A stretch of 64,000 nucleotides of DNA from Afifellaceae bacterium (lineage in GTDB: Bacteria; Pseudomonadota; Alphaproteobacteria; Rhizobiales; Afifellaceae), in assembly GCA_028284625.1 (NCBI GenBank), contig JANQRH010000029.1:62001-126000 (forward strand). The letters run 5' to 3'. Positions 53,207 through 60,867 of the stretch are shown here, one piece after another. Both the position numbers and the translations under genes were made by a program. The first letter of the stretch is position 1; each line of letters opens with the position of its first letter. The notes beneath the pieces were generated by a model. The model was given only the letters and a program-made list of their open reading frames with translations, searched no databases and was not told the DNA's origin.

Positions 53207-54586
53207 ATGACGGTACGGAAGGAACAAGAACTCATCCTGCAGCAGCTCGGACGCCAGCAGCTGCTTAACGGGACCATCGACAGACGCCAGTTTCTCACGC
53301 GCAGCATGGTCGCCGGGCTTGGGCTGGCGGGCGTCGGTGCGGTGGCGAAGAGCGGCGGTATCGGATCGGCGTTCGCGCAGGATCGGCCGCTGACGCCGAC
53401 CTTCTATCAGTGGATTGAAGACCTGCATCCGGCGATCCCGGCGGTGAACTCAAACTTTGAGGGCATCAACTATCAGATCGCGCCGGTGGAAGGCTTTGGC
53501 ATCGAGCGCTTCGTCGCCGAAGCCAAGGACGGCAAGAGCACGTGGGATGTCTATGTCGGCCAGACCCCGTTCGTCGAAATGTCGGCGATGATCGAGGCCG
53601 ACGTTATCGAGCCGTGGGATCCCTATATCCCGCAGGAAGTGCTCGACGACATGATCCCGGCGATCCGCGACGAGTGCACGATCGACGGCAAGCTCTACGG
53701 CTGGCCGTTCCTGCTCGATGTTATCGGCAATTCGTGGCACTCCGGCATCACCGAGGCGGCCGGCCTTGACGACACGGCTCCGGAGACCTGGGACCAGCAT
53801 CTGGCCAACGCCAAGGCCATTGTCGACGCGGGTGCCGCGCCCTTCGGTGCAACGTTCGATGCGCATGGCTGGCGTTCGCTTGCACCGATGACGCACAGCT
53901 TGAACAGCGACGTCTACACGTCAGAGGGCCTCTTCGACTTCACCAATGACGCGGCGGTCGAAGCGCTCATGCTGATGAAGGAGATCATGGCAGTCTCACA
54001 TCCGGACATCCTGCTTGAGGGTGCGTCGGATGGTGGCGTCAACGGCACGCCGGACGAGGTTGCCTTCGCCGCCCAGCGCGTCGGCTATTACCACAAATAC
54101 TTCAACGCGCCGCTGCGTATGGCGCAGAACTGGGATGATCCGAAGCAGCTCCGCCTCGCGCCGCTGCCCAAGTTCGCCAATGGCGAGGGCTCCACGGTGT
54201 TCTGGACCACAGGCTGTGCGCTCTTCAAGCACGGCCAGAACAAGGAGCAGGCGGCTGAGTACATTCGTGCGCTGACCTACGACAACCAGATCTGGATGGA
54301 CTCCATCGTCGGTACCGAAAGCGGGCATCCCGGCCAGCTTCCCCCATACAGCTCCGTCTACGCGGAGTGGGACGCGAACCCGCCGGATTGGATGCCGGAG
54401 TTCGTCGGGCTGGTGCGCGGTCAGCTCAACCAAGCCAAGGCGATTACCAACCACCTGTTCGGCCTGCAGCAATTCGTCATCGGCAAGCCGCATTGGGAGG
54501 CCTACCTCAAAGGTGAGGAGAGCGACCCGAAGGTGGCCCTGCAGAACGTCGCCGATGCGGTGAAGGCGGAGATGGACCGCGGCTGA
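53207..54586 (+). CDS. Sugar/polyol ABC transporter binding protein (Tat-type signal)
   Basis: A 459-residue binding protein of CUT1 type. Its N-terminus carries a twin-arginine motif RRQFLTR (26-32) followed by a hydrophobic stretch and an AFAQ cleavage site, so it is probably exported folded. GGGAGG precedes ATG 53207. The mature part shows ESGHPGQLPPYSSVYAEW and other family 1 features. It pairs with permeases 54797-56624 but no ATPase is encoded here. The location suggests an inositol- or polyol-type ligand. Confidence 0.88.
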   Translation: MTVRKEQELILQQLGRQQLLNGTIDRRQFLTRSMVAGLGLAGVGAVAKSGGIGSAFAQDRPLTPTFYQWIEDLHPAIPAVNSNFEGINYQIAPVEGFGIERFVAEAKDGKSTWDVYVGQTPFVEMSAMIEADVIEPWDPYIPQEVLDDMIPAIRDECTIDGKLYGWPFLLDVIGNSWHSGITEAAGLDDTAPETWDQHLANAKAIVDAGAAPFGATFDAHGWRSLAPMTHSLNSDVYTSEGLFDFTNDAAVEALMLMKEIMAVSHPDILLEGASDGGVNGTPDEVAFAAQRVGYYHKYFNAPLRMAQNWDDPKQLRLAPLPKFANGEGSTVFWTTGCALFKHGQNKEQAAEYIRALTYDNQIWMDSIVGTESGHPGQLPPYSSVYAEWDANPPDWMPEFVGLVRGQLNQAKAITNHLFGLQQFVIGKPHWEAYLKGEESDPKVALQNVADAVKAEMDRG

Positions 54587-54598
54587 CCAGAACAAGTC

Positions 54599-54633
54599 GG
54601 GCCGAGAGCGAGGCAATGCCTCTCTCTCGGCCC
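54599..54633 (+). terminator. Stem-loop after binding-protein gene
   Basis: GGGCCGAGAG / CTCTCGGCCC (10 bp) followed inward by GAGGC/GCCTC with a 3-nt loop, 12 bp past the stop codon. One C/T mismatch separates the two stems. No run of T follows, so partial termination or mRNA stabilisation is more likely than full termination. Confidence 0.65.
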
Positions 54634-54796
54634 ATCATTCAGAGTTTCAAGTTGAAGCGCACTGCGGCCCGGTCGGCCATGAGTTTTGGTAAGGCGAGTA
54701 GGTCGCGTTGGTGGGGGCGTTTCGCGCGTTAAGGCGCATTTTCCGACAGACTTAAGACGGCTGAAACGTCGCGGGCGAGGTGTATTGGTTTAGCGC

Positions 54797-55720
54797 ATGG
54801 CACAAGCGACGGCAGCCCAGCGGATCTGGATTTTTCGGCAGGGGATCAACACCTGGCTCTTCCTGGTGCCGACGCTTGCGTTCTTCGTCGGCTATCAGGT
54901 CTATCCGATCTTCCGGGTGCTGTGGATCAGCTTCACCGACTTCCAATACCTCTCCAACGAACCGGCGAACTGGATCTGGTTCGACAACTACGTCGAGGCG
55001 TTCAACGACCCATTGATGTGGAAGAGCCTTTGGCGGGCCACCTATTTCACGCTGATGTTCCTGCCCGGCACGATCATCCTGCCGCTGTTGCTCGCCATCC
55101 TCGTCGACCGCGTCAGCAATCAGAAGTTGGCGACGCTCTACCGTGTGATCCTGCTGATCCCGGCAGTGATTCCATCCACGCTGATCTTCGTGCTGTGGAA
55201 GTGGATGTACAACTACCAAGTCGGGCCGATTAACCACTTCCTGGTGGAGACGCTCGGCCTCTTCACGCTTTACAACGCCCCGCAATGGCTCGGCGGAACG
55301 CCGCTCACGCTGCCGGCGGTGGCGATCATGGAAGTGTGGTGGGGGCTCGGATACCACACGATCTTCTTCCTGGCCGGGCTTGCCGCGATCCCCAAAGAGC
55401 TGCCGGAGGCGGCGCGCATCGACGGCGCCACTGAGTGGCAAGTGTTCTGGCATGTCACGCGGCCGCGGCTTGCGCCGATCATGATGATCCTGATTGTGCT
55501 GCGCTTCGGCACCGCGATGGCCGTGATCGACGAATATCTGATCTTCGGCGGCTTCAACCGCGATTCTCCGACCTATACGTGGACGATCTTCATGTATGAC
55601 CAGGCCTTCAAGCTCGGTCTGTGGCGACAGGGCTTCGCCGCCGCGATCGGCATGATCGGCGCCATCGCCATGATGATCGTCATGGTCATTCTGATCCGCA
55701 TCTTCCGGCCGAGGGGCTGA
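54797..55720 (+). CDS. Sugar/polyol ABC transporter permease, MalF-like
   Basis: A 307-residue CUT1 permease: WLFLVPTLAFFVGYQVYPIFRVLWISFTDF at the N-terminus and coupling loop PEAARIDGATEWQVFWHVTRPRLAP. It lies 210 bp after the binding-protein stop, beyond a hairpin, and 4 bp before its partner permease. Confidence 0.92.
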   Translation: MAQATAAQRIWIFRQGINTWLFLVPTLAFFVGYQVYPIFRVLWISFTDFQYLSNEPANWIWFDNYVEAFNDPLMWKSLWRATYFTLMFLPGTIILPLLLAILVDRVSNQKLATLYRVILLIPAVIPSTLIFVLWKWMYNYQVGPINHFLVETLGLFTLYNAPQWLGGTPLTLPAVAIMEVWWGLGYHTIFFLAGLAAIPKELPEAARIDGATEWQVFWHVTRPRLAPIMMILIVLRFGTAMAVIDEYLIFGGFNRDSPTYTWTIFMYDQAFKLGLWRQGFAAAIGMIGAIAMMIVMVILIRIFRPRG

Positions 55721-55724
55721 GCGC

Positions 55725-56624
55725 ATGACCGACGCCGCCATAACGCTCCAGGGCGCCGACACAAGAGAGGCCGTGTCGCAGGATCCGGGTTGGTTCCAGC
55801 GCAATCGAAGCGCGATCATTCGTCATGCGGTGATCAACCTCTTCAATCTGATCATCATCTTGCCGCTCGTGTGGGTGGGGATGATGTCGATCAAGTCGCG
55901 GCCCGATTCCATGCGTGGCGATTTCTGGCCGCGAAAGTTCGACTTCACGCATTACGCCTATGTCTTTGAGAAGATCGACACGTTGCCGATCAATCTCTTC
56001 AACAGCATCTATGTCACCTTCGGGACTGTAGCGATCACGTCCGTCTGCGCGGTGCTTGCGGGCTACGCGCTGGTGCACCTCAGGCCGCGCGGCGGCGCTT
56101 TCATCATCGCCACGTTGCTGGTCTCGCTCTATTTCCCGGTGCGTGTCGTCTCCATCATCAGCATCTACGAGATCCAGGACAATCTTGGCCTGATCAACAG
56201 CACCAGCGGGCTCATCCTGCCCTACGTCACGCTGCAACTGGCGATCAGCGTGCTGATCATGCGGTCGATGTTCCAACTCGTGCCGCACGAGATGTTCGAG
56301 GCCGCCACGATCGACGGCGCCGGTCCGTGGAAATCGCTGTGGATGGTGGGCGTGCCGATGGTGCGCAACGGATTGGTTGTGATCTTCATCGTCAACTTCG
56401 TGACCGCCTGGGGCGAGTTCCTCTTGTGCTCGACGCTCACCAACGACCAGGTGGCGCGCACCATGCCGGTGGTGCTCGCCGGGGCGCAGGGCGGTCTTGG
56501 TCAGTGGTCCTGGCCGGCGCTCGCCGCCGTCTACGTGCTCGTCGTCACGCCCGGCCTCGTCGCCTTCACGTTTGCCCAGAAACTGTTCTTCAAGGGCCTG
56601 GCAGAGGGCGTCACCAAAGGCTGA
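55725..56624 (+). CDS. Sugar/polyol ABC transporter permease, MalG-like
   Basis: A 299-residue CUT1 permease with a ~40-residue polar N-terminal tail, then a first helix (VINLFNLIIILPLVWVGMM) and the coupling loop FEAATIDGAGPWKSLWMVGVPMVRNG. It ends with VTPGLVAFTFAQKLFFKGLAEGVTKG, the usual MalG-type tail. No MalK-type ATPase follows; the next gene encodes a P-loop protein of another family. Confidence 0.92.
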   Translation: MTDAAITLQGADTREAVSQDPGWFQRNRSAIIRHAVINLFNLIIILPLVWVGMMSIKSRPDSMRGDFWPRKFDFTHYAYVFEKIDTLPINLFNSIYVTFGTVAITSVCAVLAGYALVHLRPRGGAFIIATLLVSLYFPVRVVSIISIYEIQDNLGLINSTSGLILPYVTLQLAISVLIMRSMFQLVPHEMFEAATIDGAGPWKSLWMVGVPMVRNGLVVIFIVNFVTAWGEFLLCSTLTNDQVARTMPVVLAGAQGGLGQWSWPALAAVYVLVVTPGLVAFTFAQKLFFKGLAEGVTKG

Positions 56625-56783
56625 TCCGCTAGCGATCACGCTTTTGTTGACGGCGGCTTGCGCCGTCTCGACGACTTTCCGCTTCCTGTGAGGGAATAGA
56701 AGCCCTCCTTCCATCGTTTGCCGCGCAACCCAGGGCGGCATCGGCTTTGCCACGAGATAGGCCGCGAGATGGAAGGACGAAAA

Positions 56784-57839
56784 ATGCAGATTCTCGACAG
56801 GAGCCGGGTCGGTCAGGCGAAACGGGCATTCTCCACACGACGTGTCCCGCTCGAGGCGATCAAGACCCTGATCACCGACGATTGCGCGCCGCGGCCCGGC
56901 GATCTTCTCTTGGCGCGGGTCTTGAAACTGGGCTCGCATCCGAAGCTTGAGTCGCCGGACGGGCGGCGCGTCGGCCTCAATCCGGGCGACGAGATCATCG
57001 TGGCCTACGGCAATCGCTATGCGCCCGACCAGTATGAGGCGATCGTGCCGGACAGCCTGGCCCCTTGCGACCTTGTCGCCGCCGGCGGGGTCGCGTCCAA
57101 GGCGTTGAGCTGGCACGATCGTCTCGCCGGTCCCACGCAGATTGCGCCCGTCGGCCTGATCGCATGTGCTGACGGCAGCCGGCTCAATCTCGCCGACTTC
57201 GCCCTGGCGCAGGCCTCTGGCCCCGTGCCGAACCAGGTCTTCGCCGTGTTCGGCACATCCATGAATGCCGGCAAGACCCTTACGGCGGCGTCTCTTGTCA
57301 GCGGCTTCAGGGCAGCTGGCCATCGTGTCGGAGCCGCAAAGATCACTGGCACGGCCGCCGGCGGCGATCCGTGGCTGATGCGCGATTGCGGCGCGGCGGA
57401 GGTTGTCGATTTCACCGATGCCGGTTTCGCCAGCACGTTCAACGTCGATCCCTCGCACATCATGCACGCCACCGAGAACCTGCTGCGCCGGCTCGGCGAG
57501 GCCGGCTGTACCGTTGCGGTCGTGGAAGTCGCCGACGGTCTCTATCAGTTGGAGACGGCGGCGCTTGCCCGCATGCAAAGCCTCCGCTCGATGCTAACGG
57601 GCACGTTCTTCGCGGCCGGGGATTCCATGGGCGCCGTCTCCGGCGCCGCGCATCTGGCGGGGCTCGGCCATCGCGTGTTGGGAATCTCCGGCGCTTTGAC
57701 GCGCTCTCCGTTGGCAATCCGTGAGACGTGCCGCGCATCCGACGTTCCGGTCTATCGGCCCGGCGATCTGGTCAAGCCGGCGACGGTTCGCGCATGGCTC
57801 ACGCTGGCGGAGCAGGAACGCGCCGTCGCCGCCGGTTAG
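56784..57839 (+). CDS. DUF1611-like P-loop NTPase
   Basis: A 351-residue cytoplasmic protein from ATG 56784 (AAGGA upstream). The N-terminal ~145 residues are an uncharacterised beta-rich domain with GDEIIVAYGNRYAPDQYEA. The C-terminal domain has Walker A GTSMNAGKT (157-165) and then KITGTAAGGD, VVDFTDAGFAST and VVEVADG, the pattern of DUF1611/DgcN-like proteins. Its role is unknown. It is followed after 10 bp by a decayed ABC-exporter-like gene, so the two probably work together. Confidence 0.82.
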   Translation: MQILDRSRVGQAKRAFSTRRVPLEAIKTLITDDCAPRPGDLLLARVLKLGSHPKLESPDGRRVGLNPGDEIIVAYGNRYAPDQYEAIVPDSLAPCDLVAAGGVASKALSWHDRLAGPTQIAPVGLIACADGSRLNLADFALAQASGPVPNQVFAVFGTSMNAGKTLTAASLVSGFRAAGHRVGAAKITGTAAGGDPWLMRDCGAAEVVDFTDAGFASTFNVDPSHIMHATENLLRRLGEAGCTVAVVEVADGLYQLETAALARMQSLRSMLTGTFFAAGDSMGAVSGAAHLAGLGHRVLGISGALTRSPLAIRETCRASDVPVYRPGDLVKPATVRAWLTLAEQERAVAAG

Positions 57840-57849
57840 GTGCATCGTC

Positions 57850-59436
57850 ATGCCGGTCCTGTGGACCCGCCGGCGGCTGGCGCAATTGGCGGGCCTTGCC
57901 GCCTTGGGCGCGCTGCAAGCAGGCTTCGCGCTGGTCGTGGCCATGGCCGGAAGCCGTCTCCTTGCCGGTGGAGGCGCAGAGTTTGGCCAGTCGCGGCTGA
58001 TGCTGGTCTTGGCGGGAGCCACGCTCGGCCTTCTCGGACTGCGCGTCCTGCAGCGCCGCTATGCTGAGGCCTTTGCGCTTGGCTATGTCGCGGAGCTACG
58101 CAGCGCCTTCATCAGCCACGTCATTCGTCTGCCGGCCGATGCGAGGGAGATGCGCATCGGTCTCGTCATGACGCGGGTGGTGAACGATTTATCGGCAATC
58201 AAGCTGTGGTTGGCGAGCGGGCTGGTGGCGATGATCGTGGCTGCGGCTATGCTGACCACGATCGCCGCCGGGCTGGTTTTCCTCGACCCGCAGATGGCGG
58301 TCGCCTTGGTGTTTGCTGTCGGGCTTTGGTGTTTGCCGGTGGTCGCCGGGCTCAAGCCGCTGGTCAGCCGCATTCGTGAAAGCCGCCGGCGGCGTGGTCG
58401 CATCGCCGCGCAGGCGGGTTCTGTCCTTGGCGCCAGCCAAACGCTCTTGCTCCACGGGCGTCACGGCGCTTCGGTGCGTCGGATCGCAAGAACGGCCGTC
58501 AAGATGAACGCCGCCCTTGTCGGCCGGGCGACGTTGTCCGGCTTGTTGCGGTCGAGCGGCGACGTGGTGTTCCCCGCCGTCGCCTTGCTGTTGACAAGCG
58601 GTATCCTCAGCTTCGGCAATGGCGCGTTGGATGCGGAGGCGCTCGGTATTCTTGTGATGATAACGGGCCTCACCGCGGTGCAGCTCAATGCTGTGGCGCT
58701 CGGTCTGGAATATCGGCTGGCGCATAACGTAGCGCTGGCGCGCCTGCAGCAGGTGCTCAAGATCCCGGCAATTGCGCTCGATTCCGGCGACGCCGAGCTG
58801 AGCCGTCAGCGTGGGGGAAGGGCGCTTGGCGTGGAGGGCCTGCCGATCGGTGGCGCGTCGCGTGCCGTGTCGTTCACCGTCGAACAGGGCGAGACCGTCA
58901 GCCTGCAGGGCGTGACGGCGGCGGAGGCAAGCGATCTCTTTTTGCAGATCGCGGGCCTCAAATCCCCTCGCGCCGGATCTGTCCGTATCGATGGGCAAGA
59001 ACATTCAACCGTGTCGCCGCGCGACTGGTGGCGGGTGGTCACGCTTGTCAGCGATCGACTGCCGATGATTCGGGGCACGATCGGCGACAATGCGTGTCTC
59101 GGTGCTCCGACGTCCGTCGGTGCGGGAGAGCGGCTGCGGGTCCTTGAGCGCTTCGGTCTGACGGAAGAAATTGCCAACACGCAGCTCAACGAGCGGAACA
59201 GGTTGCATGCACCCGAGCAAGCCGCTGCGATCCGTGCTGCGCGGGCCGTGCTGCGCCGCGCCTCCATCGTGCTGATCGACGATGCGGCGTTGGCGGAGAC
59301 TGCGCCAATCCTTGAGGCGCTCCTTGATGAGCTTGCCGCGTTGGGAGCCACCGTCGTGCTTTCGCCTGCTTGCGGGCGGCTCTCCGGGACATACCGGCGG
59401 ATCGATCTATCCGCGCGGCTTGAGCGCGTCGCGTAG
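57850..59436 (+). CDS. ABC-exporter-like protein with a degenerate nucleotide-binding domain
   Basis: A 528-residue protein. Residues ~1-310 form a membrane domain of the type I exporter class (CydC/MsbA-like), with LGYVAELRSAFISHVIRLP and a VMTRVVNDL element. Residues ~325-528 align with an ABC ATPase domain, but every catalytic motif is lost: Walker A reads LQGVTAAEAS (352-361) without Lys, the signature reads LHAPEQ (452-457), Walker B ends IDDA instead of DE, and the H-loop His is absent. The frame is long and uninterrupted, so this is a retained non-ATPase protein. It may partner with the P-loop protein encoded just upstream. Confidence 0.82.
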   Translation: MPVLWTRRRLAQLAGLAALGALQAGFALVVAMAGSRLLAGGGAEFGQSRLMLVLAGATLGLLGLRVLQRRYAEAFALGYVAELRSAFISHVIRLPADAREMRIGLVMTRVVNDLSAIKLWLASGLVAMIVAAAMLTTIAAGLVFLDPQMAVALVFAVGLWCLPVVAGLKPLVSRIRESRRRRGRIAAQAGSVLGASQTLLLHGRHGASVRRIARTAVKMNAALVGRATLSGLLRSSGDVVFPAVALLLTSGILSFGNGALDAEALGILVMITGLTAVQLNAVALGLEYRLAHNVALARLQQVLKIPAIALDSGDAELSRQRGGRALGVEGLPIGGASRAVSFTVEQGETVSLQGVTAAEASDLFLQIAGLKSPRAGSVRIDGQEHSTVSPRDWWRVVTLVSDRLPMIRGTIGDNACLGAPTSVGAGERLRVLERFGLTEEIANTQLNERNRLHAPEQAAAIRAARAVLRRASIVLIDDAALAETAPILEALLDELAALGATVVLSPACGRLSGTYRRIDLSARLERVA

Positions 59437-59442
59437 CTTGCC

Positions 59443-60216
59443 CTAGTTCAGCCCGTCTAGCACCGTCTTCTCGTCATCCGGTGACAGCGGCTCGCCAGCG
59501 CCGACCGCGGTCAGATAGGCGTCGAGCGATTCCAGCGACGACGCAGGCGCGTAGCCGTCATTGTTTTGGTCGGCCACGACGGCGAATTGGAGCTCCCACG
59601 CAGCCGCCGGCCGGCAGGCGACAGCGACGACGGTCGAAGTGTCGGCGTGATCGACCTCGAACTCGCGGCAGACGGCGCCGTCCGCGTCGCGATAGGTCGC
59701 GATGGCGCGGAAGCGGTCGCCGGCGCCGATATTGCTCTCATCACCGGCCGGGATTGTGTTCAAAGCAGCGACCAGTCCGGCCTGTTCCAGGTTCGCCACC
59801 CGCAGGCCGGGAGGCGTGTCGGTCCAATAGGTTGCGATGAGGAACCCGGCTGCCGTCCCCATCACAAGGGCAACGGAGGCGGCGATGGGCATGTCCCAGC
59901 GGGCGAAGCCGGCCGACAGGCCGTGGCGGCGGCGTGCCGCCAACGAGACAATTGTCGCGTCGTCGGCCGATGATGCTTGCTCAGCCTTATCCACCATGGC
60001 GGCGATATTGGCGCTGAGCGCTGCCGGCACCGGTTCGTTCAGAAGCGGTGCCAGCGCTGCCTTGGCGCGCACGCGGCTTTCAGCCAAGCGCGCGACGCGG
60101 TCGGCGAGATCGCCATCCGCCTCCATCTGGCGCTCCAAAGCTGCGCGCTGATCGGGTTCCAGCTCGCCGTCGGCATAGGCGATGATGATCTCATCGCTGA
60201 AATGCGTTGTCGTCAT
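59443..60216 (-). CDS. Anti-sigma factor, membrane-bound
   Basis: A 257-residue single-pass membrane protein. The N-terminal ~90 residues (DEIIIAYADGELEPDQRAALERQMEADGDLADRV) resemble the anti-sigma domain seen next to ECF sigma genes. A hydrophobic segment at ~115-135 (MPIAASVALVMGTAAGFLIA) precedes a periplasmic domain. ATG 60216 overlaps the sigma-factor stop (TGATG). It should hold the ECF factor inactive until a periplasmic signal is sensed. Confidence 0.87.
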   Translation of the reverse strand: MTTTHFSDEIIIAYADGELEPDQRAALERQMEADGDLADRVARLAESRVRAKAALAPLLNEPVPAALSANIAAMVDKAEQASSADDATIVSLAARRRHGLSAGFARWDMPIAASVALVMGTAAGFLIATYWTDTPPGLRVANLEQAGLVAALNTIPAGDESNIGAGDRFRAIATYRDADGAVCREFEVDHADTSTVVAVACRPAAAWELQFAVVADQNNDGYAPASSLESLDAYLTAVGAGEPLSPDDEKTVLDGLN

Positions 60217-60746
60217 CACATCAAGCCTTTCTGATCTTCAGAACGCTTGGTCGGCGTATCTATTCCCAGCTGATCGACAAGTTTTCGCCGCGCTCGCGCC
60301 AATCGGCTCATGATCGTTCCGACCGGTACGCTGAGAACATCAGCGGCTTCCCGGTAGGTAAGGTCCTCCACGCAGACCATGATCAGGACCTCGCGCTGGT
60401 CGTCGGGAAGGGTTGCGATCGCTTTCGCGGTGGCATCCAGCGCCAGGCGCGCTTCCGTTGTGCGCTCGCCGTCCTGGCCGACCAGAAAATGCGCATCCGC
60501 TACGTCGATGCGCGGGCCTTCGGTCTTCTGGCGCCGGGTCTGGTCGATCCAGGAATTGCGCAGGATGCGGAAAAGCCACGCGTCCAGGCGTGTGCCGGGC
60601 TGATAGCTGGCACGGGCCTGGAGGGCTTTTTCGCAGGTTGTCTGAACCAGATCGTCGGCGATATCACGGGATCGACACAACGCGATCGCAAAGCGCCTAA
60701 GATTGGGCAGCAACGCCACCAGCTCCTGGCTGAACGCATCCGGCAT
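60216..60746 (-). CDS. ECF RNA polymerase sigma factor
   Basis: A 176-residue sigma70-family ECF factor. Region 2 has RSRDIADDLVQTTCEKALQ and AWLFRILRNSWIDQTRR; region 4 has LPDDQREVLIMVCVEDLTYREAADVLSVPVGTIMSRLARARRKL. It is divergent from a secreted subtilase gene and co-transcribed with its anti-sigma factor. Confidence 0.93.
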   Translation of the reverse strand: MPDAFSQELVALLPNLRRFAIALCRSRDIADDLVQTTCEKALQARASYQPGTRLDAWLFRILRNSWIDQTRRQKTEGPRIDVADAHFLVGQDGERTTEARLALDATAKAIATLPDDQREVLIMVCVEDLTYREAADVLSVPVGTIMSRLARARRKLVDQLGIDTPTKRSEDQKGLM

Positions 60747-60787
60747 TAACCGTCACACTCCCGATCGACACATAGGTATCGCCAGTG

Positions 60788-60812
60788 GGAATAAAATCGA
60801 CACAACACCGTT
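60788..60812 (+). promoter_or_regulatory. Candidate ECF-type promoter of the subtilase gene
   Basis: GGAAT at 60788-60792 and CGTT at 60809-60812 are separated by 16 bp, the layout of ECF-dependent promoters (GGAA...CGTT). It points toward the subtilase gene, starting 56 bp downstream. TGTCGAT-type repeats on the opposite strand may mark the sigma gene's own promoter. Confidence 0.45.
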
Positions 60813-60867
60813 ATCCTTCCCAGCAATTCAACGGCCGGCCGGCCAGGTGAGCGAAAGGGCGCAAGCC

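Noticed and set aside
55686-57578. A 630-codon minus-strand open frame
   Set aside because: It overlaps a real permease and the DUF1611-like gene in antisense; composition is that of a shadow frame.
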